From positions 1 through 64,000 of the forward strand of contig NZ_JBGVSA010000016.1 of NCBI RefSeq assembly GCF_041807905.1: DNA of 64,000 nucleotides. Reading direction: 5' to 3'. Origin of the DNA: JBGVSA01 sp041807905. Lineage in GTDB: Bacteria > Pseudomonadota > Gammaproteobacteria > Burkholderiales > Rhodocyclaceae. Numbering within the stretch: the stretch's first letter is position 1; each line of letters starts with the position of its first letter. The notes under the pieces were generated by a model that worked only from the letters and a program-made list of their open reading frames with translations, did not search any database and was not told where the DNA came from. Both the position numbers and the translations under genes were made by a program. Below, piece after piece: positions 41,224-49,757 of this stretch.

Positions 41224-41340
41224 CATCTTTCAATTTTGTTGAGCAGTTCTTGCACACTCTGTCGACACACTCCCTCGCGGGCCAACGGGCCACGAGGCGC
41301 ACGCCCATCCACAGGGGCCGCGCCGTTCCAGGGAGTCATC

Positions 41341-42024
41341 ATGAATCGAGCAATCTGCCTCGCACTGTGCACGTCCGTCGCCATGCAACTGGCCGCATGC
41401 AGTCTCTTCCCTGCCGCACCGGTGATCGACAAGCCGACGACGGCGCGGCCCACCGACTACGCGCCGCGCATCGTCAATCGCGGCGCCATCTACCAGGCAT
41501 CGAACGCCATCATGCTGTTCGAGGAGCCCGTCGCGCGCTATGTCGGCGACGTGCTCACGATCGAGCTGGCCGAGTCGATGAAGAGCAGCACCAAGACCAC
41601 CACCACGACGTCGAAAGAAGGTTCGGCCGCCGCCAAGGGACCGGGCGCGCTGGCGAGCATGACCGGCATACTCAAGGAGCTGTTCAATATCGATGCCGAT
41701 ACGTCCGCCTCGGCAAAGTTCGAAGGCTCGGGCAAGACCGAGACCACCGATTCGCTGTCGGGCACGCTTGCCGTCACCGTCATCGACGTGTTGCCCAACG
41801 GCAATCTGATGGTCGGGGGCGACAAGCGCATGAGCCTGTCGGGCAACATGACCACGTTGCGCTTCACCGGCGTCGTGCGGCGGCGCGACATCCAGCAGGG
41901 CAACGTCATCTCGTCCAAGAAAGTGGCCGATGCCCGCATCGAACAGGTCGGCCGCGGAGTGATCGCCGACGCCAACACGCTGGGCTGGATGCAGCGCCTC
42001 TTCCTCACCGTGCTCGATATCTGA
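41341..42024 (+). CDS. flgH: Orphan flagellar L-ring protein FlgH
   Basis: This 227-residue lipoprotein has a lipobox ending LAAC with Cys20. Family marks are GAIYQASNAIMLFEEPVARYVGDVLTI, the SGTLAVTVIDVLPNGNLMV motif and the C-terminal VADARIEQVGRGVI and LGWMQRLFL. FlgH normally forms the outer-membrane ring around the flagellar rod. Here no flgG, flgI or other flagellar gene is next to it. It may be a second copy, a gene separated from its operon, or a homologue reused as another outer-membrane ring. The start is MNRAICLALC, with weak CAGGGAG upstream. Confidence 0.9.
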   Translation: MNRAICLALCTSVAMQLAACSLFPAAPVIDKPTTARPTDYAPRIVNRGAIYQASNAIMLFEEPVARYVGDVLTIELAESMKSSTKTTTTTSKEGSAAAKGPGALASMTGILKELFNIDADTSASAKFEGSGKTETTDSLSGTLAVTVIDVLPNGNLMVGGDKRMSLSGNMTTLRFTGVVRRRDIQQGNVISSKKVADARIEQVGRGVIADANTLGWMQRLFLTVLDI

Positions 42025-42028
42025 GCAC

Positions 42029-42541
42029 TCAGTAGTCATACAGCAGGGATTCGACAAGAGGGGCCAGCTTGGTGCTGGTGCTGGCCCATTTGTCGAAGCC
42101 CACACCCTTCATCTGGTAGTTGGCCTGCGACAACACCTTGTCGTCGCGGTACAGCGTGAGCGATGCGCTCGTCATGTATGGAATGAGCTGCTCGCGCAGC
42201 AGATGCCGATCCCAGTCGCGGGCGGCCGTGTAGTTGAGCGTGGCGTCGCAGCCGGCGGGGACCGTACCCGGCGAATACACGCGCGACGACACACCATACT
42301 TGCGCAACTCCGACTGCACCGAGGACAGGAAGTCCGGAATCGAGACCTGCTCGTTCCACTCCACGCACACGTTGGTGATGGCCAGACGCGGGTGCGCCAT
42401 CTTCTTGTTCTCGGCCATGCTCGCAACCTCGCTCGCGCCCGAGACGGCCGCGGTCAAAAGATCACCCACCGGTACGCTGACGACAACGCAGCCGGCAGGC
42501 AAGAGCATCAAGGGAAAAAGCCAGGCAGAGGAGAGGCGCAC
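42029..42541 (-). CDS. Lipoprotein, possibly Sbal_3080-like
   Basis: This 170-residue protein starts with GTG and has a lipoprotein signal (LLPAGC, Cys18). The mature protein has [20 protein letters not shown] near the middle and repeated Tyr-rich strands ([19 protein letters not shown]). It recalls the Sbal_3080 lipoprotein group, though I cannot confirm this. It is convergent with flgH with only 4 nt between stops. A functional link to flgH is not shown. Confidence 0.7.
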   Translation of the reverse strand: MRLSSAWLFPLMLLPAGCVVVSVPVGDLLTAAVSGASEVASMAENKKMAHPRLAITNVCVEWNEQVSIPDFLSSVQSELRKYGVSSRVYSPGTVPAGCDATLNYTAARDWDRHLLREQLIPYMTSASLTLYRDDKVLSQANYQMKGVGFDKWASTSTKLAPLVESLLYDY

Positions 42542-42605
42542 ACCATCGACACCATCAGAACGTACTCGGATGGTGCCGCCACAATGTGCAAGAAATTTGC
42601 AGGCC

Positions 42606-43292
42606 TCAGGCGTCGGTCACCTGCCACTCGTAGCGGTAGCCCACGCCGTACACCGAATGGATCAGCTCGCGATGCGGCGCCACGGTCATGAGCTTGTGCC
42701 GTATCTTGCGGATGTGGCTGTCGACCGTGCGCTCGGTGACCACGCGCGAATCCGGGTACATGCTGTCGATCAGTTGCTGCCGGCTGAACAGCCGCCCGGG
42801 GCGCGAAGCGAGCAGCTTGAGCAGGTTGTATTCAATGGCCGTCAGGCGTGCGGACAAGCCGTCGATGGTGACCGAATGAAATGAATCGTCCAGTTGCAGC
42901 CCCTGCTGCGCTTCAGGTGATTGCGCCTGGTTTGCACGGCGCAACACCGTGCGCACGCGCGCCACCACTTCGCGCGGACTGAACGGCTTGCACACATAGT
43001 CATCCGCGCCGAGTCCCAACCCGAGCAATCGATCGAGTTCATCGGCGCGGGCGCTCAGCATGATGATCGGAATGTTCGAATGACGACGCACCTGCTTGCA
43101 TACTTCCAGTCCGGGCAGACCTGGCAGATTGAGGTCGAGCAGCATGATCTGCGCGTTGTGCTCTCCCAGCCAGGCTACGGCCGCGTCGCCACGGTCGACA
43201 CACACCGGCTCGAACCCGTCTGCGGCAAGGTAGTCGTGCAACAGGCACGCAATCTTGGATTCGTCTTCGACGATCAGCACACGTTGAGTCAC
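42606..43292 (-). CDS. OmpR-family response regulator (BaeR-like)
   Basis: This 228-residue regulator has its phospho-acceptor Asp53 in LLDLNLPG, the conserved Lys in YVCKPFSPREVVAR and a winged helix (LTAIEYNLLKLLASRPG, then VTERTVDSHIRKIRHKL). The start is GTG at 43292, which overlaps the kinase stop codon as GTGA and follows GGGAGA. A longer frame inside the kinase gene is rejected. The VVTERTVDSHI recognition helix resembles BaeR and related regulators. Confidence 0.92.
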   Translation of the reverse strand: MTQRVLIVEDESKIACLLHDYLAADGFEPVCVDRGDAAVAWLGEHNAQIMLLDLNLPGLPGLEVCKQVRRHSNIPIIMLSARADELDRLLGLGLGADDYVCKPFSPREVVARVRTVLRRANQAQSPEAQQGLQLDDSFHSVTIDGLSARLTAIEYNLLKLLASRPGRLFSRQQLIDSMYPDSRVVTERTVDSHIRKIRHKLMTVAPHRELIHSVYGVGYRYEWQVTDA

Positions 43293-44680
43293 GACGGATC
43301 TCCCTGCAGACTCGCGCGCAGTTCCCAGCGCAGTCCTCCCAGCTCGCTGCTCGAAGCGACGAGCGACATGTCGTGCGCTTCGGCGATCACGCGCACGATC
43401 GACAGCCCGATGCCGCTGCCCGCATGCACGCGCCCCTCCATGCGCGTCGGCTGGAAGAATCGCTCGCCCAGACGCGGCAGATCGACGTCGCGCACGCCCG
43501 GCGCTGAGTCTTCCCATACGACATGGACGCACTGTCCGACCCGCGTCACCGCGATGTGCAACGCGCCGGGGCCGACGGTGTAGCGGAGCGTGTTCTGCAT
43601 GAGGTTGGACAAGAGCTGCCGCAGACGTTCTGGATCGCCCCACACCGGCGCCGACTCGAGCGTCAATTGCAGCGAGATGCCCTGCGTCGATAGCGCTTCG
43701 CCGAAACGAGCGACGTGTTCATCGATCAATGCGGCAAGGTCGACTTCGCGCGGACTGCAGCGCAGCGCCCCGGCATCGGCCTGCGACAGCAAATGCAAGT
43801 CGTCCACCAGCAAGGCAAGCCGATACACCTCTTCGCGCAACGATTGCATGCTGCGCACGTCGGCGCGGCGCACGCCCTGCTCCACCGCCTCGATCTCGCC
43901 ACGCAGCACCGTCAACGGCGTGCGCAATTCGTGCGCGATATCCATGAACCACGCCTGTCGCGCCTGACGGCTGGCATCGAGCGCCACGGCCAGGCGATTG
44001 ACATCCTGCGCGAGCTGGCCAAGCTCATCGCCGCGCGTCACCGCCACGCGCACCTCGCACTGTCCGCGAGCCAGCGCATGCAATGCACGCGCGACTTCGC
44101 CGATGGGACGCCCCAGCCAGCGCCCCATCAGGATCGCCGCGATCACCGAGATGCACACCATCACCGAGGCCGTCAGCGCAAAGCTGCTGCGCTGCTGATG
44201 GGCGAATGCGCTGTCGACGACCTCGGTGAAACCGGGTGCCGGCGCCATGCCGAGGTAACCCACGGCGGCGTCGCCAACGGTCACGGGCAACGTGGCTTCG
44301 ATGTCGCGAGTGCCAGTCGGACCGACCAGCATACGGCGCTGCGCATCGAGCAAGGTGATGCCCGGCGGCGGAGGCAGATCGAACGACGGTTCATGCGGGC
44401 CATGCAGCGAGCCGGGCCGCGCGTCCTCCGACGACTGACGTGCCAGGCGACCCAGCAACCGCGGGTCGGCCACGAAGCCTTCCCACGTACCGTGGCGGGC
44501 GTAGTAGTCGGCCAGCGCGCGCGCCAGCGGTCTCAGGCGCGTGAGCGACTGCTGCTGCAGGTATGACGAGAAGCCGCGATTGAAGCTCCAGACATTGAGC
44601 CCGTACACCACGGCGGCAAGGATCAGGAACAGTGCGGAGAAGGCCAGCAAGAGTCTCGTGCGGAGTCGCGTGGGCTGCAT
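43289..44680 (-). CDS. Sensor histidine kinase (BaeS-like)
   Basis: This 463-residue kinase has two membrane helices (about 12-32 and 165-187) enclosing a periplasmic sensor of about 130 residues. It has a HAMP domain (GRPIGEVARALHALARGQ), His250 in DIAHELRTPLTVLRGE, and an HATPase with NLMQNTLRYT and GSGIGLSIV. The DSAPGV segment replaces the usual D-x-G-x-G form of the G1 box, a mild deviation. It is transcribed before its regulator with a 4-nt overlap. The start at 44680 is chosen over one 16 codons upstream. Confidence 0.92.
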   Translation of the reverse strand: MQPTRLRTRLLLAFSALFLILAAVVYGLNVWSFNRGFSSYLQQQSLTRLRPLARALADYYARHGTWEGFVADPRLLGRLARQSSEDARPGSLHGPHEPSFDLPPPPGITLLDAQRRMLVGPTGTRDIEATLPVTVGDAAVGYLGMAPAPGFTEVVDSAFAHQQRSSFALTASVMVCISVIAAILMGRWLGRPIGEVARALHALARGQCEVRVAVTRGDELGQLAQDVNRLAVALDASRQARQAWFMDIAHELRTPLTVLRGEIEAVEQGVRRADVRSMQSLREEVYRLALLVDDLHLLSQADAGALRCSPREVDLAALIDEHVARFGEALSTQGISLQLTLESAPVWGDPERLRQLLSNLMQNTLRYTVGPGALHIAVTRVGQCVHVVWEDSAPGVRDVDLPRLGERFFQPTRMEGRVHAGSGIGLSIVRVIAEAHDMSLVASSSELGGLRWELRASLQGDPS

Positions 44681-44938
44681 GTTGAAACGTGTTGGCTGCG
44701 CGGCCCGCGCTGAGCAAAGCGCATGCACGGTGAGCTTGTGGCAATGCGAGGCATGCTGCCACGCGACCTTGCAAGCATTTGCGCGGACTTTGTGTGGAAA
44801 TGTTCAAGCGCGCGCGCAAGGCACTGTTTTGCATGGAATGCCGGAATAGCGAGGGAATACTCCCCCTGTTCCGCGCTTTGCACGATTGGCGACGACAACT
44901 CGCGCGGCATGAACCGGCGCGCGTGCCGGGCGCGAAGC

Positions 44939-45271
44939 CTACCCGCCGGGCGGATCGATCAGCGCCAGCGCCTGCAGGATCTCTTGCGCATCATCGGGGC
45001 GCACCACGCGGGCAAGCTCGCGCCCCTGGCGCATGAATATCAATGTCGGCCACAACTTGACGGCGAACGAGCGCCCCAGCCGGCGTCCCTTGCCGTCCTC
45101 GACCTTGATGTGGGTGACATGGTCGCGGCCATCCATTGCCATGTCGATGGCCGGCTGTGCGCCGCGACAGAAGCCGCACCAGTTGGTGCCGAACTCGATG
45201 ACGACGGGGCCGTTCAGGGCGTCGACGTCTTCGCGGCTCAGGTCGACGTTGGCGTAAGGTGCGCTGCTCAT
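44939..45271 (-). CDS. Thioredoxin-family protein
   Basis: This is a 110-residue single-domain thioredoxin without a signal peptide. The active site is WCGFC (residues 31-35, FGTNWCGFCRGAQP). The cis-Pro lies in KLWPTLIFM, followed by RQGRELARVVRP. It is cytoplasmic. It is the last gene of the leftward ABC operon, 56 nt after the permease. This suggests a role in reducing a thiol or disulfide connected with the imported sulfur compound, but that is inferred. The longer frame overlaps the permease gene and is rejected. Confidence 0.9.
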   Translation of the reverse strand: MSSAPYANVDLSREDVDALNGPVVIEFGTNWCGFCRGAQPAIDMAMDGRDHVTHIKVEDGKGRRLGRSFAVKLWPTLIFMRQGRELARVVRPDDAQEILQALALIDPPGG

Positions 45272-45327
45272 GCGTGCCTCCTTGTGATGACATTCCATCA
45301 TGGCACACAGCAAGGAGTACGCCTGGC

Positions 45328-46158
45328 TTACGAGAAGCGCGCCGTCGTCGTGCCGCGCCAGCGCAGCAAGCGCTTTTCCGCCACGATGGCCGACACGTTG
45401 AGCACATAGCCCACGACGCCGACCACGATCACGCCGAGAATGACCTGGTCCATCCAGAAGTGTTCGCGCCCATCGACCATCAGGTTGCCGATGCCGCGCC
45501 CCGAGGTCAGCAGGTATTCCGCGCCGAGCGTGGCCACCCACGAGTACATCAGCGCAAGCTGCACCCCCGTGAGGATCGACGGCAAGGCCGACGGCAACAC
45601 CACGCGGCGGATCAGTTGCCAGCGCGAGAATTCGAACACGCGGGCGACTTCGAACAGTTCGCGCGGCACGCTACGGATGCCCTCGAACGTATTGAGCACC
45701 ATCGGAAAGAACGCCGCCAGCGACAGGAACGCCACCTTGGCCGGATCGCCGAGCCCGAACCACAATGAGATCAGCGGAATCCACGCCAGCAACGACACCT
45801 GCTTCACGGTGTGAAAACTCGGTCCGAAGAGTTTTTCCGCCAGCCGCGAAAAGCCCAGCAGAGCGCCTGCGCCCAACCCGAGCGTCGCCCCGATCACGAA
45901 TCCGATGAGGTCGCGCCGCAGGCTCGCCGACAACGAGTCCAGCAGATAGCCGTTGCCGATGAGCCGCAGCGCGGTGTTCCACACCTGCTCGGGCGAAGCG
46001 AGGAATTCCGTCTTCGCCACACCCAGCCGGAACGCGGCGGACCACACGACGAGTACGGCCAGCGGCAAGGCCGCACCGCGTGCGATACGCCGCCAGCGGC
46101 CCACCTCGGCCGGCTTGCGTTGCAGGATGGCGCCCGCTGCGAGCGTTCTGGTATTCAT
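45328..46158 (-). CDS. ABC transporter permease, SsuC/TauC-type (second)
   Basis: This 276-residue membrane protein has about six helices and the binding-protein-dependent transport motif EAA-like in ELFEVARVFEFSRWQLIRRVVLPSALPSI (read as ELFEVARVFEF then ALPSILTGVQLAL). It belongs to the sulfonate/nitrate/taurine permease family. It lies 14 nt after a related permease and 56 nt before the thioredoxin gene. Two different permeases in one operon could form a heterodimer. No ATPase gene is in this operon. Confidence 0.9.
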   Translation of the reverse strand: MNTRTLAAGAILQRKPAEVGRWRRIARGAALPLAVLVVWSAAFRLGVAKTEFLASPEQVWNTALRLIGNGYLLDSLSASLRRDLIGFVIGATLGLGAGALLGFSRLAEKLFGPSFHTVKQVSLLAWIPLISLWFGLGDPAKVAFLSLAAFFPMVLNTFEGIRSVPRELFEVARVFEFSRWQLIRRVVLPSALPSILTGVQLALMYSWVATLGAEYLLTSGRGIGNLMVDGREHFWMDQVILGVIVVGVVGYVLNVSAIVAEKRLLRWRGTTTARFS

Positions 46159-46172
46159 GGCTCGTCCTCCAA

Positions 46173-47030
46173 TCAGAAACTCGCACGGCGCCAGCGCAGC
46201 AGCCGCAGTTCGATCAACGCCAGCCCCTTGTCGAGCGCGAATCCGACCGCGCCGACCACCACGACGGCCGCCATCACCACGTCGAGCTGGAAGAGCTGCC
46301 GGCCATACACCAGCATGAAGCCCAGTCCCTCGCTGGACGCCAGCAGTTCCACCGCCACCAGCGCGAGCCACGCCTTGGTCATGCCAAAGCGGATGCCCGT
46401 CCAGATCTGCGGGAACGCTGCGGGAAACACCACCCGGCGCAGCAGTTGCCCGCGCGTGAGCTGATACACGCGCGCCACTTCGATGAAGCGCGTCGGCACC
46501 GAGCGGATGCCCTGGTAGGTGCTGATCGCCACCGGCACGAGCACGGCCTTGGTGATGAGGATGATTTTCAGCGCCTCGCCGATGCCGACCAGCATCATCA
46601 GCAAGGGCAGCCAGCCCAATGACGGCACCTGCGCGAAGGTGTTGAAGCTCGGGTAGAGGTAGTCCTTAAGCGTGGGCGACAGACCCATCGCAACGCCCAG
46701 CACAAGCCCAATGCCAACACCGATGGCAAAGCCGTACACCACGCGCAGCAGACTGATTTGCAGATTGGCGGCAATGTCCCCCGTCTGCCACAGGTCGTTG
46801 AACGTGTCCGCCACCACGCCCGGCGCGGGCAATATCTGTTCGGCCACCCAGCCGTTGTGCGCCGCCAGCCACCACACGGCAAACACCAGCAACGGAAACG
46901 GCCAGGCCAGCGCAAGATCGCGCAGCGCGCCGGCGGTCGCAAGAAGGCGCGCACGCCATGCCGCGCCCAGTGTAAGTGGCGGTGTCGAATCGAGCGCTTC
47001 GGCCGCCTGCGCGATCAGCACGGTTCCCAT
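46173..47030 (-). CDS. ABC transporter permease, SsuC/TauC-type (first)
   Basis: This 285-residue inner-membrane permease has an N-terminal cytoplasmic extension and six helices. The coupling loop reads RFIEVARVYQLTRGQLLRR, followed by VVFPAAFPQIWTGIR. It is paralogous to the downstream permease. The start MGTVLIAQAAE lies 13 nt after the stop of the binding-protein gene. The 18-codon upstream frame overlaps that gene. The transported compound is probably an organosulfonate or similar anion, by family. Confidence 0.9.
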   Translation of the reverse strand: MGTVLIAQAAEALDSTPPLTLGAAWRARLLATAGALRDLALAWPFPLLVFAVWWLAAHNGWVAEQILPAPGVVADTFNDLWQTGDIAANLQISLLRVVYGFAIGVGIGLVLGVAMGLSPTLKDYLYPSFNTFAQVPSLGWLPLLMMLVGIGEALKIILITKAVLVPVAISTYQGIRSVPTRFIEVARVYQLTRGQLLRRVVFPAAFPQIWTGIRFGMTKAWLALVAVELLASSEGLGFMLVYGRQLFQLDVVMAAVVVVGAVGFALDKGLALIELRLLRWRRASF

Positions 47031-47043
47031 ATCCACCCCGCTC

Positions 47044-48153
47044 TCATCGCGCCGCCACCGCTGCCACGGGCTTGCCGTTGGCATCGGTGGGCGTCCAGTA
47101 GTTTTCGAGGTTCAGTTCCTTGAGCGCGGCGCGCAGGAACTTCGGCTCAAACCATTTTTCGACGTCGAATTTGCTGCGCGTAAGGCGAAAGCGATAGGAA
47201 TCCTCCACCGCTTCCTTGTAGCGCTGGATGATGAACGGGTCGATCAGCGGACTCAGCCGCACTCGCGTCGGCTGGCCGATGAAGTCCTCCTGGTAGACCT
47301 CGGCCGGATACCCCATCAGCGACCACGCGCCGAATACCTCGCCACGGTTCTTCTCATCCGAGGCCCAGCGCGCGGATCGCAATACGACCTTGACCACGCG
47401 CGTGGTGGTTTCCGGATAGCGTTCGGCGAACTCTTCGGTCACCAGCAGCCCGGAGCGGCGAGTGAAGCGCGGATCGCTCACGCTGCTGTAGACAATGCGG
47501 GCCACGCCCTTGTCGCGCAGGCGCAGGTACTCGAAGCCGCCGAGCACCGCGTCGATGTCCTTGCTCGCCAGCGCAGCCTGCGCCGTGGCGTTGTCGAGGT
47601 TCACCACCTTCAGGTCACGCTCGGTGAGCCCGTTGGCTTCGAGCAGGCGGTTGGCGGGCAACTGCGCGTTGGTGCCTTTGAAGATGGCGACGCGCTTGCC
47701 GCGAAGATCTTTCACCGATTTGATCGGCGAATCCGGCGGCACCGCAAGGTACAGGTTCTGCCGGCTGTCCGTCGGCAACAGGAAGCGCGTCTTAAGGCCG
47801 CCGCTGCGACCGATGATCGAAGGCAGGTCGCCCTGGAAGACAAAATCGAACTGCTTGTTGGCAAGCCCTTCGTTGACCGCCGGCCCGGCGCCCTTGTGGA
47901 AGAACCACTCCACCTTCACACCGTCCTTGGCGAACTCTTCCTCGAACAATCCGCGCTGCCGCGAGAGCCCGATGGTGCCGGTTGTGTAGACCGGCGGATT
48001 GCCGACCGAGGGCGACGCGATGCCGATGCGAATGACAGGTGGCGGTGTCTCGGCCTGCGCCAGTGGCGATGCCGCCAGCGCGATGGCCGTCACGACAATG
48101 CCGCCGAAGATACGACGACGTACGCCGTCGAAGCGTCGAATGATGCGATTCAT
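47044..48153 (-). CDS. ABC substrate-binding protein, sulfonate type (second)
   Basis: This 369-residue periplasmic protein has a signal peptide ending SPLAQA. The NMT1/SsuA-type fold is seen from VIRIGIASPSVGNPPVY, the FHKGAGPAVNEGLAN stretch and FVFQGDLPSIIGR. The C-terminus LENYWTPTDANGKP is nearly the same as in its neighbour, so the two genes are tandem paralogues that diverged, perhaps for different ligands. It precedes the permease pair. Confidence 0.92.
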   Translation of the reverse strand: MNRIIRRFDGVRRRIFGGIVVTAIALAASPLAQAETPPPVIRIGIASPSVGNPPVYTTGTIGLSRQRGLFEEEFAKDGVKVEWFFHKGAGPAVNEGLANKQFDFVFQGDLPSIIGRSGGLKTRFLLPTDSRQNLYLAVPPDSPIKSVKDLRGKRVAIFKGTNAQLPANRLLEANGLTERDLKVVNLDNATAQAALASKDIDAVLGGFEYLRLRDKGVARIVYSSVSDPRFTRRSGLLVTEEFAERYPETTTRVVKVVLRSARWASDEKNRGEVFGAWSLMGYPAEVYQEDFIGQPTRVRLSPLIDPFIIQRYKEAVEDSYRFRLTRSKFDVEKWFEPKFLRAALKELNLENYWTPTDANGKPVAAVAAR

Positions 48154-48222
48154 GTGTTCTTCCTTATTGTGCCGCGGCAGTCATGTCGCTGCCGCGCTCT
48201 CTGTCTGCGTAGAACCGGCCGA

Positions 48223-49359
48223 TCAATTGCGGCTGGCGGTCTTGCCCGGCGCGGCGCGCGTGTTGGCAAGAATCGGCTTGCCGTCGGCATCCAGCGGCGT
48301 CCAGTAGTCTTCGAGATGCAGGCTCTTGAGCGCGGCATCCAGAAAGCTGCGATCGAACCAGCCATCGACTTCGACGTCCTTGCGGATCAGCCCGAATTGG
48401 CGCGCGTCTTTCACCACGTCCTTGTAGCGACCGACCAAAAACGGATCGAGCAAGGGGCTGGAGCGCAGCTTGATGTTGTCACCGTAGTCTTCGGCCAGCA
48501 GTTCCTTGGTGTAGACGCCGGGAATCGCCCACAGCTTGAGGACTTCGTCGCGGTTCGCCGGGTCCGACGCCCACTGGGCCGCGCGCACCAGCACCTTGGT
48601 CACGCGTCGCGTGGTGTCCGGATACTTCGCCGCGAACTCATCGCGCACCAGGATGTGCCCCTGCCGCGTGAAGACCGGCGAATCGCCGTTGCTGGTGTAG
48701 ATGATCTTGAGCTTGCCTTGGTCACGCAGCTTGAGCAGCTGGATGTCGCCGAACAGCGCGTCGATATCGCCATTGAGCAAGGCGGCCTGCCCGCTGGCGG
48801 TGTCGAGGTTGATCACCTTGAGATTGCGTTCGTTCAGTTTGTATTTGGCAAGCAGGCGATTGATGGGCGTCTGCGAATTGGTGCCCTTGAAGAACGACAC
48901 CTTCTTGCCCTTGAGTTCCTCGACAGAACGGATCCTGGAATCCGGCGGTACGGCAAGGTAGATGTTGTTGCGGATGTTGTTGGCGATGATCAGTCGTGTC
49001 TTGAGTCCCGCCGCGCGTCCGATCACCGCCGGGAGATCGCCCTGCGACGCAAAGTCGAGCTGGTTGTTGGCAAGCGCCTCATTGACCGCCGGGCCGGCCC
49101 CTTTGAAAAAGACAAATTCGAATTTGACGTTGTCATTCTTGAACTCTTCTTCGAGCCAGCCCTTCGTATAGGCGATCCCTGCACTGCCCAAGGTGTAGGC
49201 CGGCGGATTGCCGACCTTGGGGCTGGCAAAGCCGAAGTTGATGACCTGGGGCGGCGTCTCGGCCTTGGCCGTTGTCGCCAGCCACGGCGCTGCAATCAGC
49301 AATACAGGTGCAATCCAGCGAACGATGGCACGGGCGCCCTGTCGGTTCTGATCTCTCAT
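48223..49359 (-). CDS. ABC substrate-binding protein, sulfonate type (first)
   Basis: This 378-residue periplasmic protein has a signal peptide ending TTAKA. VINFGFASPKVGNPPAYTLG opens the mature part. FFKGAGPAVNEALANNQLDF and LEDYWTPLDADGKP parallel the paralogue downstream. It is the first gene of the leftward operon and has a sigma-54-type promoter about 55 bp upstream. The ligand is unknown. The family binds alkanesulfonates, taurine and related oxyanions. Confidence 0.92.
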   Translation of the reverse strand: MRDQNRQGARAIVRWIAPVLLIAAPWLATTAKAETPPQVINFGFASPKVGNPPAYTLGSAGIAYTKGWLEEEFKNDNVKFEFVFFKGAGPAVNEALANNQLDFASQGDLPAVIGRAAGLKTRLIIANNIRNNIYLAVPPDSRIRSVEELKGKKVSFFKGTNSQTPINRLLAKYKLNERNLKVINLDTASGQAALLNGDIDALFGDIQLLKLRDQGKLKIIYTSNGDSPVFTRQGHILVRDEFAAKYPDTTRRVTKVLVRAAQWASDPANRDEVLKLWAIPGVYTKELLAEDYGDNIKLRSSPLLDPFLVGRYKDVVKDARQFGLIRKDVEVDGWFDRSFLDAALKSLHLEDYWTPLDADGKPILANTRAAPGKTASRN

Positions 49360-49411
49360 GTTGTGGTCCCATCCGAACGAATCCGAGTATTCACTCGTAT
49401 GCGTCGTTCAA

Positions 49412-49428
49412 GGCAGAAAGCATGCCAA
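49412..49428 (-). promoter_or_regulatory. Sigma-54 promoter of the ABC operon
   Basis: The minus strand reads TTGGCATGCTTTCTGCC. GG (49426-49425) and GC (49414-49413) are exactly 10 nt apart, and TGGCATG-N4-CTGCC is close to the consensus TGGCACG-N4-TTGCA. The start would be near 49400, about 40 nt before the binding-protein gene. Confidence 0.65.
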
Positions 49429-49680
49429 AGCGGGCCATCTGCTGCGCATTCACCAGAGTGTTGCCGGCCACGCCAAAGATTGCTGATTGCGCAGCACGCC
49501 CCCACGCGAAAACGCAGATTCCCGTGTCGAGGCGTCAAGCGACAGACACGCCACGGCACGTCGAAAACAACACGACACCTGTGCGGAACACAGCAGACGC
49601 CCCGTCGATTGCTGGCTGCGCAACAAAGATCATCACCACCCTGCCCTCACGCATATGGCAGAACCCATGAACGCAGTCTC

Positions 49681-49696
49681 TGGCACGGCATCTGCA
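49681..49696 (+). promoter_or_regulatory. Sigma-54 promoter of the flavin monooxygenase gene
   Basis: TGGCACG-GCAT-CTGCA has GG (49682-49683) and GC (49694-49695) exactly 10 nt apart and a perfect -24 half. The start would be near 49707, about 50 nt before the gene. The -12 element overlaps the perfect palindrome GCAATGCATTGC (49694-49705), which could bind a repressor. Confidence 0.75.
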
Positions 49697-49757
49697 ATGC
49701 ATTGCGCTCGAACGGCACATGCGCACCGCGCCGACCGCCCTGACACGGAGAAACATA

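Larger units (their letters stand above)
49360..49757. other. Divergent control region with two sigma-54 promoters
   Basis: This 398-bp region holds no gene. It has a leftward -24/-12 promoter (49412-49428) and a rightward one (49681-49696). Between them are CGTGTC (49523-49528) and GACACG (49545-49550), an inverted repeat, and a CACGCCACG 9-mer (49547-49555) that recurs before the amidohydrolase promoter. CGAGT-attc-ACTCG (49384-49397) lies in the leftward leader. One shared enhancer-binding site between two promoters is plausible. Confidence 0.6.

Noticed and set aside
46672..49743. 1023-codon open frame on the plus strand opposite the ABC operon
   Set aside because: It is antisense to two permeases and two binding proteins that all have clear family motifs. 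Long mirror frames are expected in GC-rich DNA, and its translation is low-complexity Arg/Ala/His-rich.
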